Under the pieces are notes generated by a model. That model did not search any database and was not told the DNA's origin. It saw nothing but the letters and a program-made list of their open reading frames with translations. This document shows, one piece after another, positions 29,241 through 37,907 of a stretch of 64,000 bases of DNA; the stretch's first letter is position 1; each line of letters begins with the position of its first letter. This stretch comes from Bacteroidota bacterium. GTDB lineage: Bacteria; Bacteroidota; Bacteroidia; Chitinophagales; Chitinophagaceae. Position numbers and translations under genes: made by a program. The DNA lies in contig CANJRV010000003.1 of the NCBI GenBank assembly GCA_947476825.1, positions 1 to 64,000 on the forward strand. The letters are read 5' to 3'.

Positions 29241-29570
29241 TTACTGTACTTGTTCTGTGAGCTCTGCTATGTTTATTCCCGAATGGCTTTCATCATAAAC
29301 GCATTCGCCATTTCTAATTAATAGCAATTGAGGCGATTCATGATGTACCTGAAAACGTTCCGCAATCAAATGCGAGATGTTTCGGAATTTTAATAAATCC
29401 AAATAATAAAAATCTACAGAATCTGGTGCTGGCCCACGTTCTATGCGTGCAAGCGCAACACTACTAATTGAACATCGTGTACTGTGTTTGAAAATAACGA
29501 TAGGCTTTGTGTGACTAGCAAGAGTGATATCATCCAATTGCTTTTCTTCAACCAAGGGCAACCAAGTCAT
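29241..29570 (-). CDS. YtxJ family (bacillithiol-system redox) protein
   Basis: 109 aa; IVIFKHSTRCSISSVALARIE...DFYYLDLLKFRNISHLIAERFQVHHESPQLLLIRNGECVYDESHSGI. Confidence 0.88.
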   Translation of the reverse strand: MTWLPLVEEKQLDDITLASHTKPIVIFKHSTRCSISSVALARIERGPAPDSVDFYYLDLLKFRNISHLIAERFQVHHESPQLLLIRNGECVYDESHSGINIAELTEQVQ

Positions 29571-29582
29571 ATTGGTTTTTAA

Positions 29583-29711
29583 TTAAAGGCCCAAAAGCTT
29601 TTGAATAGAAATATGTTGCGGACAACCATACTTTTTCTTGGTAGCGCAGGAAGAGAAAACGGTTGCGCAAATAACTGCCACTAGGAATATTTTATAAGTT
29701 TTTCTTTTCAT
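29583..29711 (-). CDS. 42-aa mini-lipoprotein (missed by the ORF track length cut-off)
   Basis: Reads MKRKTYKIFLVAVICATVFSSCATKKKYGCPQHISIQKLLGL*; lipobox FSSC, immediately upstream of ytxJ on the same strand. Confidence 0.7.
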   Translation of the reverse strand: MKRKTYKIFLVAVICATVFSSCATKKKYGCPQHISIQKLLGL

Positions 29712-29775
29712 TCTTTTAATTATTTATTAGATTATACCTTTGCAAATGTACATTTTTTAATAAAAAAAACTATTA

Positions 29776-31098
29776 ATGACCAATATATTAGTTTTCGGGG
29801 CTGGCAAATCATCCGCATATCTGATCAAGTATTTGTTAGAACAGGCCACAAAATATTTTTGGCAAGTAACTGTGGCGGATGCAGATATTAATTTAGCATT
29901 GAAACGTGTGGGTGATCATAATTTTGGAACGGCGTCTCAACTCAATATTCATGAAGAAGCTATTAGACGAAGAATGATTAGCAATGCGAGTATTGTTATT
30001 TCCTTATTACCACCCGACTTACATATCGTTGTTGCAAAGGATTGTATTTTACTCAAGAAACATTTAATTACTGCTTCTTATGTGTCACCCGAAATAAGAG
30101 TACTGCATGAAGAAGCAAGAGATGCTGGACTCATTTTCATGAATGAAATAGGTTTGGATCCTGGCATTGATCATATGAGTGCCATGAAAATAATTGATGA
30201 AGTAGAAAGATTAGGTGGTGATATCTATTCCTTTAAATCTTATTGTGGTGGATTGGTGGCACCGGCCTGCGATACAAATCCTTGGCATTATAAAATATCT
30301 TGGAACCCGAGAAATATTGTGCTTGCTGGTAAATCAGGTGCACACTTTCTTCGGGATGGTATAGAAAAAACAATAGACTATTCTGCCTTATTCCATGAAA
30401 TAGAAAAAGTAAAAGTTCCCGATTTTGGTTATTTATCTGCTTATGCAAATAGAGATAGTTTAGGCTACCAAAATTTATATGGATTGCAACATGTGAAAAC
30501 CATGCTACGAGCCACCTTTAGATATGAAGCATTTTGTGTAGGATGGGATAGTATTGTGCAACTTGGATTAACCAATGAAACTGACCAGCACCAAGCGTAT
30601 GTGATGACGTATAAAGATTGGTTCATGGCGGTGACTGCAAACATTAAAGGTTCAACACCGAAGGAACGTATTGAGCATGTCGCTAAAGATTCTAAACAAT
30701 CTCTGGAGTTATTAGAGTGGTTAGGCATTTATGAGAATGAAAAAATCAATCTGCCTTCGCCTTCGTCTAGCGCCGATATTTTATTAAAACGCATCGACGA
30801 AAAGTGGGCTATGTTACCCAATGATAGAGATATGATAGTGATGCACCATGAGTTTGAATATGGTCGTAAAAATATTGATGCAAAATTGTCGAGCACCCTT
30901 ATTGTAGAAGGTGAAGACAAAACCTATACCGCCATGGCAAAGACGGTTGGTTTACCAATGGCAATTTTTGCAAAAAATTTATTGACTGGCAAAGTCAAAA
31001 ATCAATATGGCGTCATGATACCGATCTCAAAACATATTTACAAGCCTATTCTGAAGGAACTGAGCACTTATGGTATAGAGTTTACGGAATTGGTGTAG
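29776..31098 (+). CDS. saccharopine dehydrogenase family protein
   Basis: 440 aa; ILVFGAGKSSAYLIKYLLEQ, MNEIGLDPGIDHMSAMKIIDEV; TACCTTTG box at 29735-29742. Confidence 0.9.
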   Translation: MTNILVFGAGKSSAYLIKYLLEQATKYFWQVTVADADINLALKRVGDHNFGTASQLNIHEEAIRRRMISNASIVISLLPPDLHIVVAKDCILLKKHLITASYVSPEIRVLHEEARDAGLIFMNEIGLDPGIDHMSAMKIIDEVERLGGDIYSFKSYCGGLVAPACDTNPWHYKISWNPRNIVLAGKSGAHFLRDGIEKTIDYSALFHEIEKVKVPDFGYLSAYANRDSLGYQNLYGLQHVKTMLRATFRYEAFCVGWDSIVQLGLTNETDQHQAYVMTYKDWFMAVTANIKGSTPKERIEHVAKDSKQSLELLEWLGIYENEKINLPSPSSSADILLKRIDEKWAMLPNDRDMIVMHHEFEYGRKNIDAKLSSTLIVEGEDKTYTAMAKTVGLPMAIFAKNLLTGKVKNQYGVMIPISKHIYKPILKELSTYGIEFTELV

Positions 31099-31247
31099 GG
31101 GGAATTGAGAAGCATTCGATTGAAGAATTGGTTAGGGTGATGAATAAAAATGAGACTGTAGTTTGAGGATTGGCAACAATCATTTATTATTTGCACTAAG
31201 GTAGATTTGTAAGAAAAGTAATTATTTAATTTCGAAAAAGAATCAAC

Positions 31248-34200
31248 ATGAAAAAAACAATCTTCTTTTTAATTCTTACTCTTTGTTGTATCAAAAACAC
31301 GATGGCACAAATATATACTGGCTCGCCAGCCATTGGTATACGGATTGATACGCTAAATTTCACTACGCCAACCCCTATCAATAATGGACCTAGTTTAATT
31401 ACTAATTTTTATCTAGACTGTGATAGCATACCCAATATGAAAATATATGATAACTATTACAATTATTATTCACCTTCCTTTCACCTTTATAGGGGTTCGA
31501 ATTTAAGTTTTCTTGATACTAATTTACAATGTGGATTTGTTGTATTTAATCAGTCTCTACCTCCAGTAAATTTCCTACGAACAGATAGCTTAAATGCTGG
31601 CTATTTATTAAATAATAATTCTCTAATTAATTGGATAACACCAAATCAATTAGTAATCGCTAGTCATTACATTTCATCAGTTTCTAATTTAGACTATACA
31701 ACAGGTTTTGTTAACAAATATATTCCTATCAGAAAAAAATATGGGACAGAGTATTTATATGGTTGGATATATTTAACTTCTGACTTCAGTTCGAATTCCA
31801 TTTATAGTAGCACTACCATTCATCAAATTACCAAATTCCCGAAATTAAAAGTTATCCATGACACCTTAGCTTGTATCTCAACCTATACCTTCTTAGATGG
31901 ATTTACAATGAATAATGTTTTTCAAGATACTGTTTATGATTTTGCACTGCCGTCGAGTATAACAAATTGCGATAGTTTAGTAAGGACAAGATTGCATGCT
32001 AATTTTCAAAATTATGCTAATAATTATGATACAGTCTGTTTTGGAACAGCCTATACATTTTTAGATGGCATTAATCAGGTAGTAACAACAAATCCAACTA
32101 TTCATTTTAATAAATTTACTGCACAAAATGGATGTGATAGTATAATTAAAACCATCTTATATGTTCGTGCAAAAGATAGTAGTGATACAACGATTTACCT
32201 ACACTGTTTATCTAATTATACCTATCCCGATTTGATAAGCGAACAAAATATTTTATTTGATACATTTCATGTAAGTCATTTTATAAACCAATTTGGCTGT
32301 GACAGTTTAATTACCACCAACCTTATTGTAACCTACGATACAACAATTGAAGTAGTTAATATATGCAAAGGAAGTAGTTATACATTTCTTGATGCAACAG
32401 TCGTAAGTAATATCCAAACAAATATTTTTCATGTGAATCATTTTGTTTCTATGTTCGGTTGTGATAGTTTAATAATAACTAATCTTCATGTGAAGCCAAC
32501 TTTTAGCCAAAACGAAACCATAAATTTATGTAGTGGAAGTAACTATACTTTTCATGATGGAGTAGTTTTAAATAATATCATTGCAGACACCTTTCATACA
32601 AGCCATTTGATTTCGTCATTCGGTTGCGATAGTGTAATTACAACTAATCTTCAAGTGAATCCAACTTATAATCAAAATGAAAGTAGTAGTATATGTAGTG
32701 GAAGTAATTATACTTTTCATGATGGAGTAGTTTTAAATAATATAATTGCAGACACCTTTCATACAAGCCATTTGCTTTCCTCATTCAGCTGCGATAGTGC
32801 AATTACAACTTATCTTCAAGTGAATCCAACTTACAATCAAAATGAAAGTAGTAGTATATGTAGTGGAAGTAATTATACTTTTCATGATGGAGTAGTTTTA
32901 AATAATATCATTGCAGACACCTTTCATACAAGCCATTTGATTTCTTCATTCGGTTGCGATAGTATGATTACAACTTATCTTCATGTTAATCCAACTTTTA
33001 GCCAAACAGAAAGTACTAGCTTGTGTAAAGGAAGTAATTATACTTTCCTTGATGGTGTAATATTTTCCAATATTCTTTCTGACACATCACACGTAAGCCA
33101 TTTAGTTTCGACATTTGGTTGTGATAGCACGATGACAACTAATCTTCATATTCAACCAACCTACAACCAAATAGAAAATATTAATTTATGTTTTGGCAAT
33201 AATTATACTTTCTATGATGGTGTTATTTTTTCAAACATTGTGTCAGACACATCACACGTAAGCCATTTAGTTTCGACATTTGGTTGTGATAGCACGATTA
33301 CAACTAATCTTCATATCAACCCAATATACAACCAAACAGAAAATATTAATTTATGCAGTGGTAATAATTACACTTTTTATGATGGAATCGTTTTTTCAAA
33401 TATCATGGCAGATACTTCACACGCTAGCCACTTAGTTTCTGTGTCAGGTTGTGATAGCACGATGACAACTAATCTTCATATCAACCCAGCATTCAATCAA
33501 ACTGAAAATATTAATTTATGCGTTGGCAATAATTATACTTTCCATGATGGAATTATATTTTCAAATATTATTTCAGATACTTCACACGTAAGCCATTTAG
33601 TTTCGATATCAGGTTGTGATAGTATTATTACAACTCATCTTCATATTCAACCAACCTATAACCAATCAGAAAATATTAATTTATGCATTGGCAATAATTA
33701 TACTTTCTATGATGGAATCGTTTTTTCAAATATCATGGCAGATACTTCACACGTAAGCCATTTAGTTTCGATATCAGGTTGTGATAGTATTATTACAACA
33801 ATTTTGACCATAGCAACAATAGATACTAGCGTTACCCAATTTGGAACTCAACTTACATCCAATGCGCAAAACATAAATTATCAATGGTTCGATTGTACTA
33901 ACCAATTCATTTTAATTGGTGATACAAACCAAATTTATGTAGCTTCCCAAAATGGGACTTACGCAGTTATTTTGAACAATGGTTCGTGCATTGATACTTC
34001 TTCTTGTTATCCAGTAAACAGCGTTTCTGTAAACGATTTTACCAAAGAAAATCAAATTCTGATTTACCCTAATCCAACAAATTCTATACTCAATATAGAA
34101 ATTAAAAATTTAAATATTAGCCATTCCAATATGGAAGCCACATTATGTAACACGCTTGGAGAGGTTCTTTTAAAAGAAAAAATAAAACCCAATGGCAAGG

Positions 34201-34283
34201 CGCAGTTTAGTGTTTCTACTTTAAGTAGTGGCGTATATTATATCCGATGCGAAGGATATTGTAGGAAGATTATTAAAGAGTAA
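31248..34283 (+). CDS. repeat-rich T9SS type A secreted surface protein
   Basis: 1011 aa; about eleven ~55-aa units of form C.GSNYTFHDGVVLNNIIADTFHTSHLISSFGCDS.ITTNL.VNP; C-terminal LIYPNPTNSILNIEI...SSGVYYIRCEGYCRKIIKE. Confidence 0.92.
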   Translation: MKKTIFFLILTLCCIKNTMAQIYTGSPAIGIRIDTLNFTTPTPINNGPSLITNFYLDCDSIPNMKIYDNYYNYYSPSFHLYRGSNLSFLDTNLQCGFVVFNQSLPPVNFLRTDSLNAGYLLNNNSLINWITPNQLVIASHYISSVSNLDYTTGFVNKYIPIRKKYGTEYLYGWIYLTSDFSSNSIYSSTTIHQITKFPKLKVIHDTLACISTYTFLDGFTMNNVFQDTVYDFALPSSITNCDSLVRTRLHANFQNYANNYDTVCFGTAYTFLDGINQVVTTNPTIHFNKFTAQNGCDSIIKTILYVRAKDSSDTTIYLHCLSNYTYPDLISEQNILFDTFHVSHFINQFGCDSLITTNLIVTYDTTIEVVNICKGSSYTFLDATVVSNIQTNIFHVNHFVSMFGCDSLIITNLHVKPTFSQNETINLCSGSNYTFHDGVVLNNIIADTFHTSHLISSFGCDSVITTNLQVNPTYNQNESSSICSGSNYTFHDGVVLNNIIADTFHTSHLLSSFSCDSAITTYLQVNPTYNQNESSSICSGSNYTFHDGVVLNNIIADTFHTSHLISSFGCDSMITTYLHVNPTFSQTESTSLCKGSNYTFLDGVIFSNILSDTSHVSHLVSTFGCDSTMTTNLHIQPTYNQIENINLCFGNNYTFYDGVIFSNIVSDTSHVSHLVSTFGCDSTITTNLHINPIYNQTENINLCSGNNYTFYDGIVFSNIMADTSHASHLVSVSGCDSTMTTNLHINPAFNQTENINLCVGNNYTFHDGIIFSNIISDTSHVSHLVSISGCDSIITTHLHIQPTYNQSENINLCIGNNYTFYDGIVFSNIMADTSHVSHLVSISGCDSIITTILTIATIDTSVTQFGTQLTSNAQNINYQWFDCTNQFILIGDTNQIYVASQNGTYAVILNNGSCIDTSSCYPVNSVSVNDFTKENQILIYPNPTNSILNIEIKNLNISHSNMEATLCNTLGEVLLKEKIKPNGKAQFSVSTLSSGVYYIRCEGYCRKIIKE

Positions 34284-34296
34284 TAGGTTTAATATT

Positions 34297-36240
34297 TCAT
34301 TCCGCATTCTTCACAATTTCCTCCACCACACTTGGGTCCAACAAAGTAGAAATATCCCCCAGATTCTCTGTATCCCCTTCTGCAATTTTACGTAAAATAC
34401 GCCGCATAATTTTTCCACTTCTGGTCTTGGGCAAGCCACTTACAAATTGAATCTTATCTGGTTTCGCAATGGCGCCAATCAAACGAGTAACCGTCGCTTG
34501 TATATCCTGCGCTGCATTTTTTTTATCTATCCCTTCGCCATGAAAAATAATATAGGCATAAATCCCTTGTCCTTTAATTTCATGCGGATAGCCAACTATC
34601 GCGCTTTCAATAACACCCGTATGACTATTGATGGCATTTTCTAATTCGGCTGTGCCAATGCGATGCCCACTCACATTCAACACATCATCTACACGACCTG
34701 TTATGCGGTAATTCCCTTCAGTGTCGCGCAGACAACCATCGCCCGTAAAATAAAGATTTGTATACATCGAAAAATAAGTAGTACGACATCTCTCATGATC
34801 GCCATAAGTAGTTCGTATCATAGAAGGCCAAGGAAATTTAATGGCTAAATTTCCACTCACTATTTCGCTTGGCAATGTCGCCAATGAAGCATCACTTCCT
34901 TCTATCACCTGTCCATTTTCTTGCACCAAAATGGGTTGTATACCCGGCATGGGCAAAGTGGCATAAGTTGGTTTTTGTGGTGTAATACCCGCAAGATTTG
35001 AAATGAGAATTCCACCAGTTTCTGTCTGCCACCAAGTATCTACTATCGGACATTTTTCTTTACCAATATTTGTATGATACCAATGCCATGCTTCTTCATT
35101 AATGGGTTCGCCAACGGTCCCCAATATCTTCAAAGAACTTAAATCTTTGTCGTTCAATGGATCGGTTCCAAAACTCATCAAGCTTCGAATAGCAGTAGGC
35201 GCAGTGTATAAAATATTGACTTTGTATTTATCTACTATATCCCAAAACCTGCCTGCATCAGGCCACGTAGGAATTCCTTCAAACATCAAACTAGTAGCCC
35301 CAGCAGAAAGTGGTCCATATACGATATAACTATGCCCCGTTATCCAACCAATATCTGCCGTGCAAAAATGAATATCACCAGCTTGATATTGAAACACGTT
35401 GATGAAAGTATAATTGGTATACACCATATAACCAGCCGAACTATGTACCACTCCTTTTGGCTTGCCTGTACTTCCCGAAGTATATAAAATAAATAAGGGA
35501 TCTTCCGCTTCCATGGCTACTGCTTCAAAAAAAGTGATGCCTTGCTCTATTACTTCATGCATTTCTTCATGCCACCAACTATCTCTTCCTTTCAGCATGC
35601 TAATGGGCATATTATTACGAGCCAACACAATCACTTTTTGCACCGAATCACATTGAACCAAAGCCTCATCCATCACATTCTTCAATGGAATTTCTTTGTT
35701 CCCTCTATAACCGCCATCGGCTGTAATCACTAGCTTACAAGAGGCATCATTGATTCTATCCGCAATACTTTGTGCTGAAAATCCACCGAAGACTACAGAG
35801 TGAATGGCACCTATTCGAGCACAAGCTAAAATGGCAATTGCCAACTCAGGAACCATAGGCATGTAAATGCAAATGCGATCGCCTTTTTGGATGCCCTTGT
35901 TTTTTAGTACGTGCGCAAACTGGCAAACTTGCGTTAATAATTCTTGGTAAGTCAATACACGATTGGCTTCATGCACATCATTACTTTCCCAAATCAAGGC
36001 AGAGGTATTCGGTTGCTTTTCAGCCCACCGGTCCAAACAATTTTCGGTAATATTTAATTGTCCGCCTTTAAACCATTCTATTTTCGGCTCTGTAAAATTC
36101 CAATCTAACACTTGATTAAATGGCTTTTTCCAACGAAAATAATTTGCAATCTCGCCCCAAAACTTTTCTGGATTTTCAATACTCTGTTTATATACTTCAT
36201 GGTATTGTTCAAGCGATTTTATTTGATAAGGAAAGGACAT
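34297..36240 (-). CDS. acs: acetate--CoA ligase (acetyl-CoA synthetase)
   Basis: 647 aa; YTSGSTGKPKGVVHSSAGY, DTWWQTETGG, GRVDDVLNVSGHRIGTAELE, KTRSGKIMRRILRKI. Confidence 0.96.
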   Translation of the reverse strand: MSFPYQIKSLEQYHEVYKQSIENPEKFWGEIANYFRWKKPFNQVLDWNFTEPKIEWFKGGQLNITENCLDRWAEKQPNTSALIWESNDVHEANRVLTYQELLTQVCQFAHVLKNKGIQKGDRICIYMPMVPELAIAILACARIGAIHSVVFGGFSAQSIADRINDASCKLVITADGGYRGNKEIPLKNVMDEALVQCDSVQKVIVLARNNMPISMLKGRDSWWHEEMHEVIEQGITFFEAVAMEAEDPLFILYTSGSTGKPKGVVHSSAGYMVYTNYTFINVFQYQAGDIHFCTADIGWITGHSYIVYGPLSAGATSLMFEGIPTWPDAGRFWDIVDKYKVNILYTAPTAIRSLMSFGTDPLNDKDLSSLKILGTVGEPINEEAWHWYHTNIGKEKCPIVDTWWQTETGGILISNLAGITPQKPTYATLPMPGIQPILVQENGQVIEGSDASLATLPSEIVSGNLAIKFPWPSMIRTTYGDHERCRTTYFSMYTNLYFTGDGCLRDTEGNYRITGRVDDVLNVSGHRIGTAELENAINSHTGVIESAIVGYPHEIKGQGIYAYIIFHGEGIDKKNAAQDIQATVTRLIGAIAKPDKIQFVSGLPKTRSGKIMRRILRKIAEGDTENLGDISTLLDPSVVEEIVKNAE

Positions 36241-36343
36241 CTTTTATATTTTTTAGAAGAGATAAATGTACAAGGATTTAAGAAAGGCACAGAACATTTT
36301 ATAGCACTCTTTAGAATGTAGCAAAAAATCTACTCTTATGCTC

Positions 36344-36430
36344 TAGCGCATTTTTTGAAAAAAAAATAATGCTACAGTCTAATGGTGTAGCGTATTTTTT
36401 GAAAAAAAAATTAATGCTACAGTATGGGCG
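36344..36430. repeat. two tandem copies (44-bp period) of an A/T-rich hairpin unit
   Basis: tagcgcattttttgaaaaaaaaataatgctacagt at 36344 and tagcgtattttttgaaaaaaaaattaatgctacagt at 36388. Confidence 0.8.
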
Positions 36431-36560
36431 GCATAGACGTCCTGATGATAAATGTCAGGATCTGTTACCGCTCAAAGCAGCGGAATCAAGACTTTCCATT
36501 CCAATCTTTTTGCTTGCTTCGCCGCAAAAAGGATTTCCATTTCAATCGTTGCCGCAATGC
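36426..36560 (-). repeat. dispersed nested-palindrome element, copy B (expanded 3' half)
   Basis: - strand reads gcattgcggcaacgattgaaatggaaatcctttttgcggcgaagcaagcaaaaagattggaatggaaagtc...tatgccgccc. Confidence 0.83.
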
Positions 36561-36689
36561 ATTCATCAAATAAACCCTTTGGTTGAAAAATTTTACTTTG
36601 AGTGAATGGAAGCATTCCTTAAAATAATTTCGTCCTTTATTTTGCATCCTGTCGTATTATTGATAGAATTTTAATAGAGGACAAAACCA

Positions 36690-37901
36690 ATGAAAATACT
36701 ACATACATCTGATTGGCATTTAGGCAGGACACTCTATTCTAAAAAAGAGCGTCAAGAAGAACATACTGCATTTTTAGAATGGTTGCTAAAGACAATACAA
36801 GAAAATTCAATTGACCTATTACTCATTGCAGGCGACATCTTTGACACAGCATCGCCAAACAGTACTTCTCAAAAAATGTATTACGACTTTCTAATACATG
36901 TTAGAAATTCGGGTTGCGAAAATGTAATTGTAGTAGGTGGCAACCACGACTCGCCAAGTTTTCTTAATGCACCCAAAGACATTTTAGCCGCACTTAATGT
37001 TTCTGTAATTGGTAATGCAAGTGAAAACATCAAGGATGAAATTATTGTCGTCAAAGACAACAACGAAAATCCTATTGTTATTGTTTGTGGCGTTCCTTTT
37101 TTACGAGAAAGAGATATTAGCCGTTTTGCCGAAGGAGAAAATTATACAGACCGTTCAAAACGAATTAATGAAAACATAAAAAAACACTATCAGGAAATTG
37201 CTGAACTTGCAGAAAATCAACGACAAGAATTAGGTGCTAATATTCCAATTATAGCAACTGGACATTTATCTGTTGCGGGTGGGCAAAGAAACGAAGACGA
37301 TGGTGTGCGAGAAACATATATCGGAAATATTGAAGCAGTTGGTAGCGACATTTTCCCTGAAGTATTCGACTATGTTGCACTTGGACACTATCATATTCCG
37401 TCTGTAATTAAAGATCATATTCGATATTGTGGCTCACCTATTCCAATGGGATTTGGCGAAGCAGGACAAACTAAATGTATTTATGTAATTGAATTTAATA
37501 ATGGAAAAAATATTGAAACAATAGAAATTCCAGTTTTTCAAAAATTAGAATCTGTTGTTGGCGATAAAAACTTTATAGAAAACCGATTGATAGAATTGAA
37601 GAATTCAAATTTGTCTGTGTGGGTAGAAATTATTTATAAAGGCAAAGAAATTTTTCCAGATTTTTCCGCGTGGGTTAATGAACAAACAGCTGATTCTAAA
37701 ATTGAAATATTAAAACAGCAAAACCGTCAACACCTAAATGAAGGTTTAACAACAAATGACACAACAGATTCTCTTGACGAACTTAATTCCTTTGATGTTT
37801 TTGAAAAGCTTCTTGATAAAACAGTTATTTCAGACGAACAAAAAGAAGAATTGAAAGAATCGTACAAAGAAATTGTTGACAGTTTAAACCTAAAAGATTA
37901 A
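36690..37901 (+). CDS. sbcD: exonuclease SbcCD subunit D
   Basis: 403 aa; HTSDWHLGRTLYSKKERQEEH, LIAGDIFDTASP, VGGNHDSP, ATGHLSVAGG, ALGHYHIP. Confidence 0.96.
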   Translation: MKILHTSDWHLGRTLYSKKERQEEHTAFLEWLLKTIQENSIDLLLIAGDIFDTASPNSTSQKMYYDFLIHVRNSGCENVIVVGGNHDSPSFLNAPKDILAALNVSVIGNASENIKDEIIVVKDNNENPIVIVCGVPFLRERDISRFAEGENYTDRSKRINENIKKHYQEIAELAENQRQELGANIPIIATGHLSVAGGQRNEDDGVRETYIGNIEAVGSDIFPEVFDYVALGHYHIPSVIKDHIRYCGSPIPMGFGEAGQTKCIYVIEFNNGKNIETIEIPVFQKLESVVGDKNFIENRLIELKNSNLSVWVEIIYKGKEIFPDFSAWVNEQTADSKIEILKQQNRQHLNEGLTTNDTTDSLDELNSFDVFEKLLDKTVISDEQKEELKESYKEIVDSLNLKD

Positions 37902-37907
37902 TGCCTA

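Noticed and set aside
31099-31164. GGIEKHSIEELVRVMNKNETVV* following the saccharopine dehydrogenase stop
   Set aside because: Short readable peptide just after the TAG, but no family support for read-through or a remnant.
31860-33820. Regular direct repeats that could suggest a CRISPR array
   Set aside because: The 165-bp repeats are an intact coding array in one frame of a T9SS protein, with no short repeat/unique spacer pattern.
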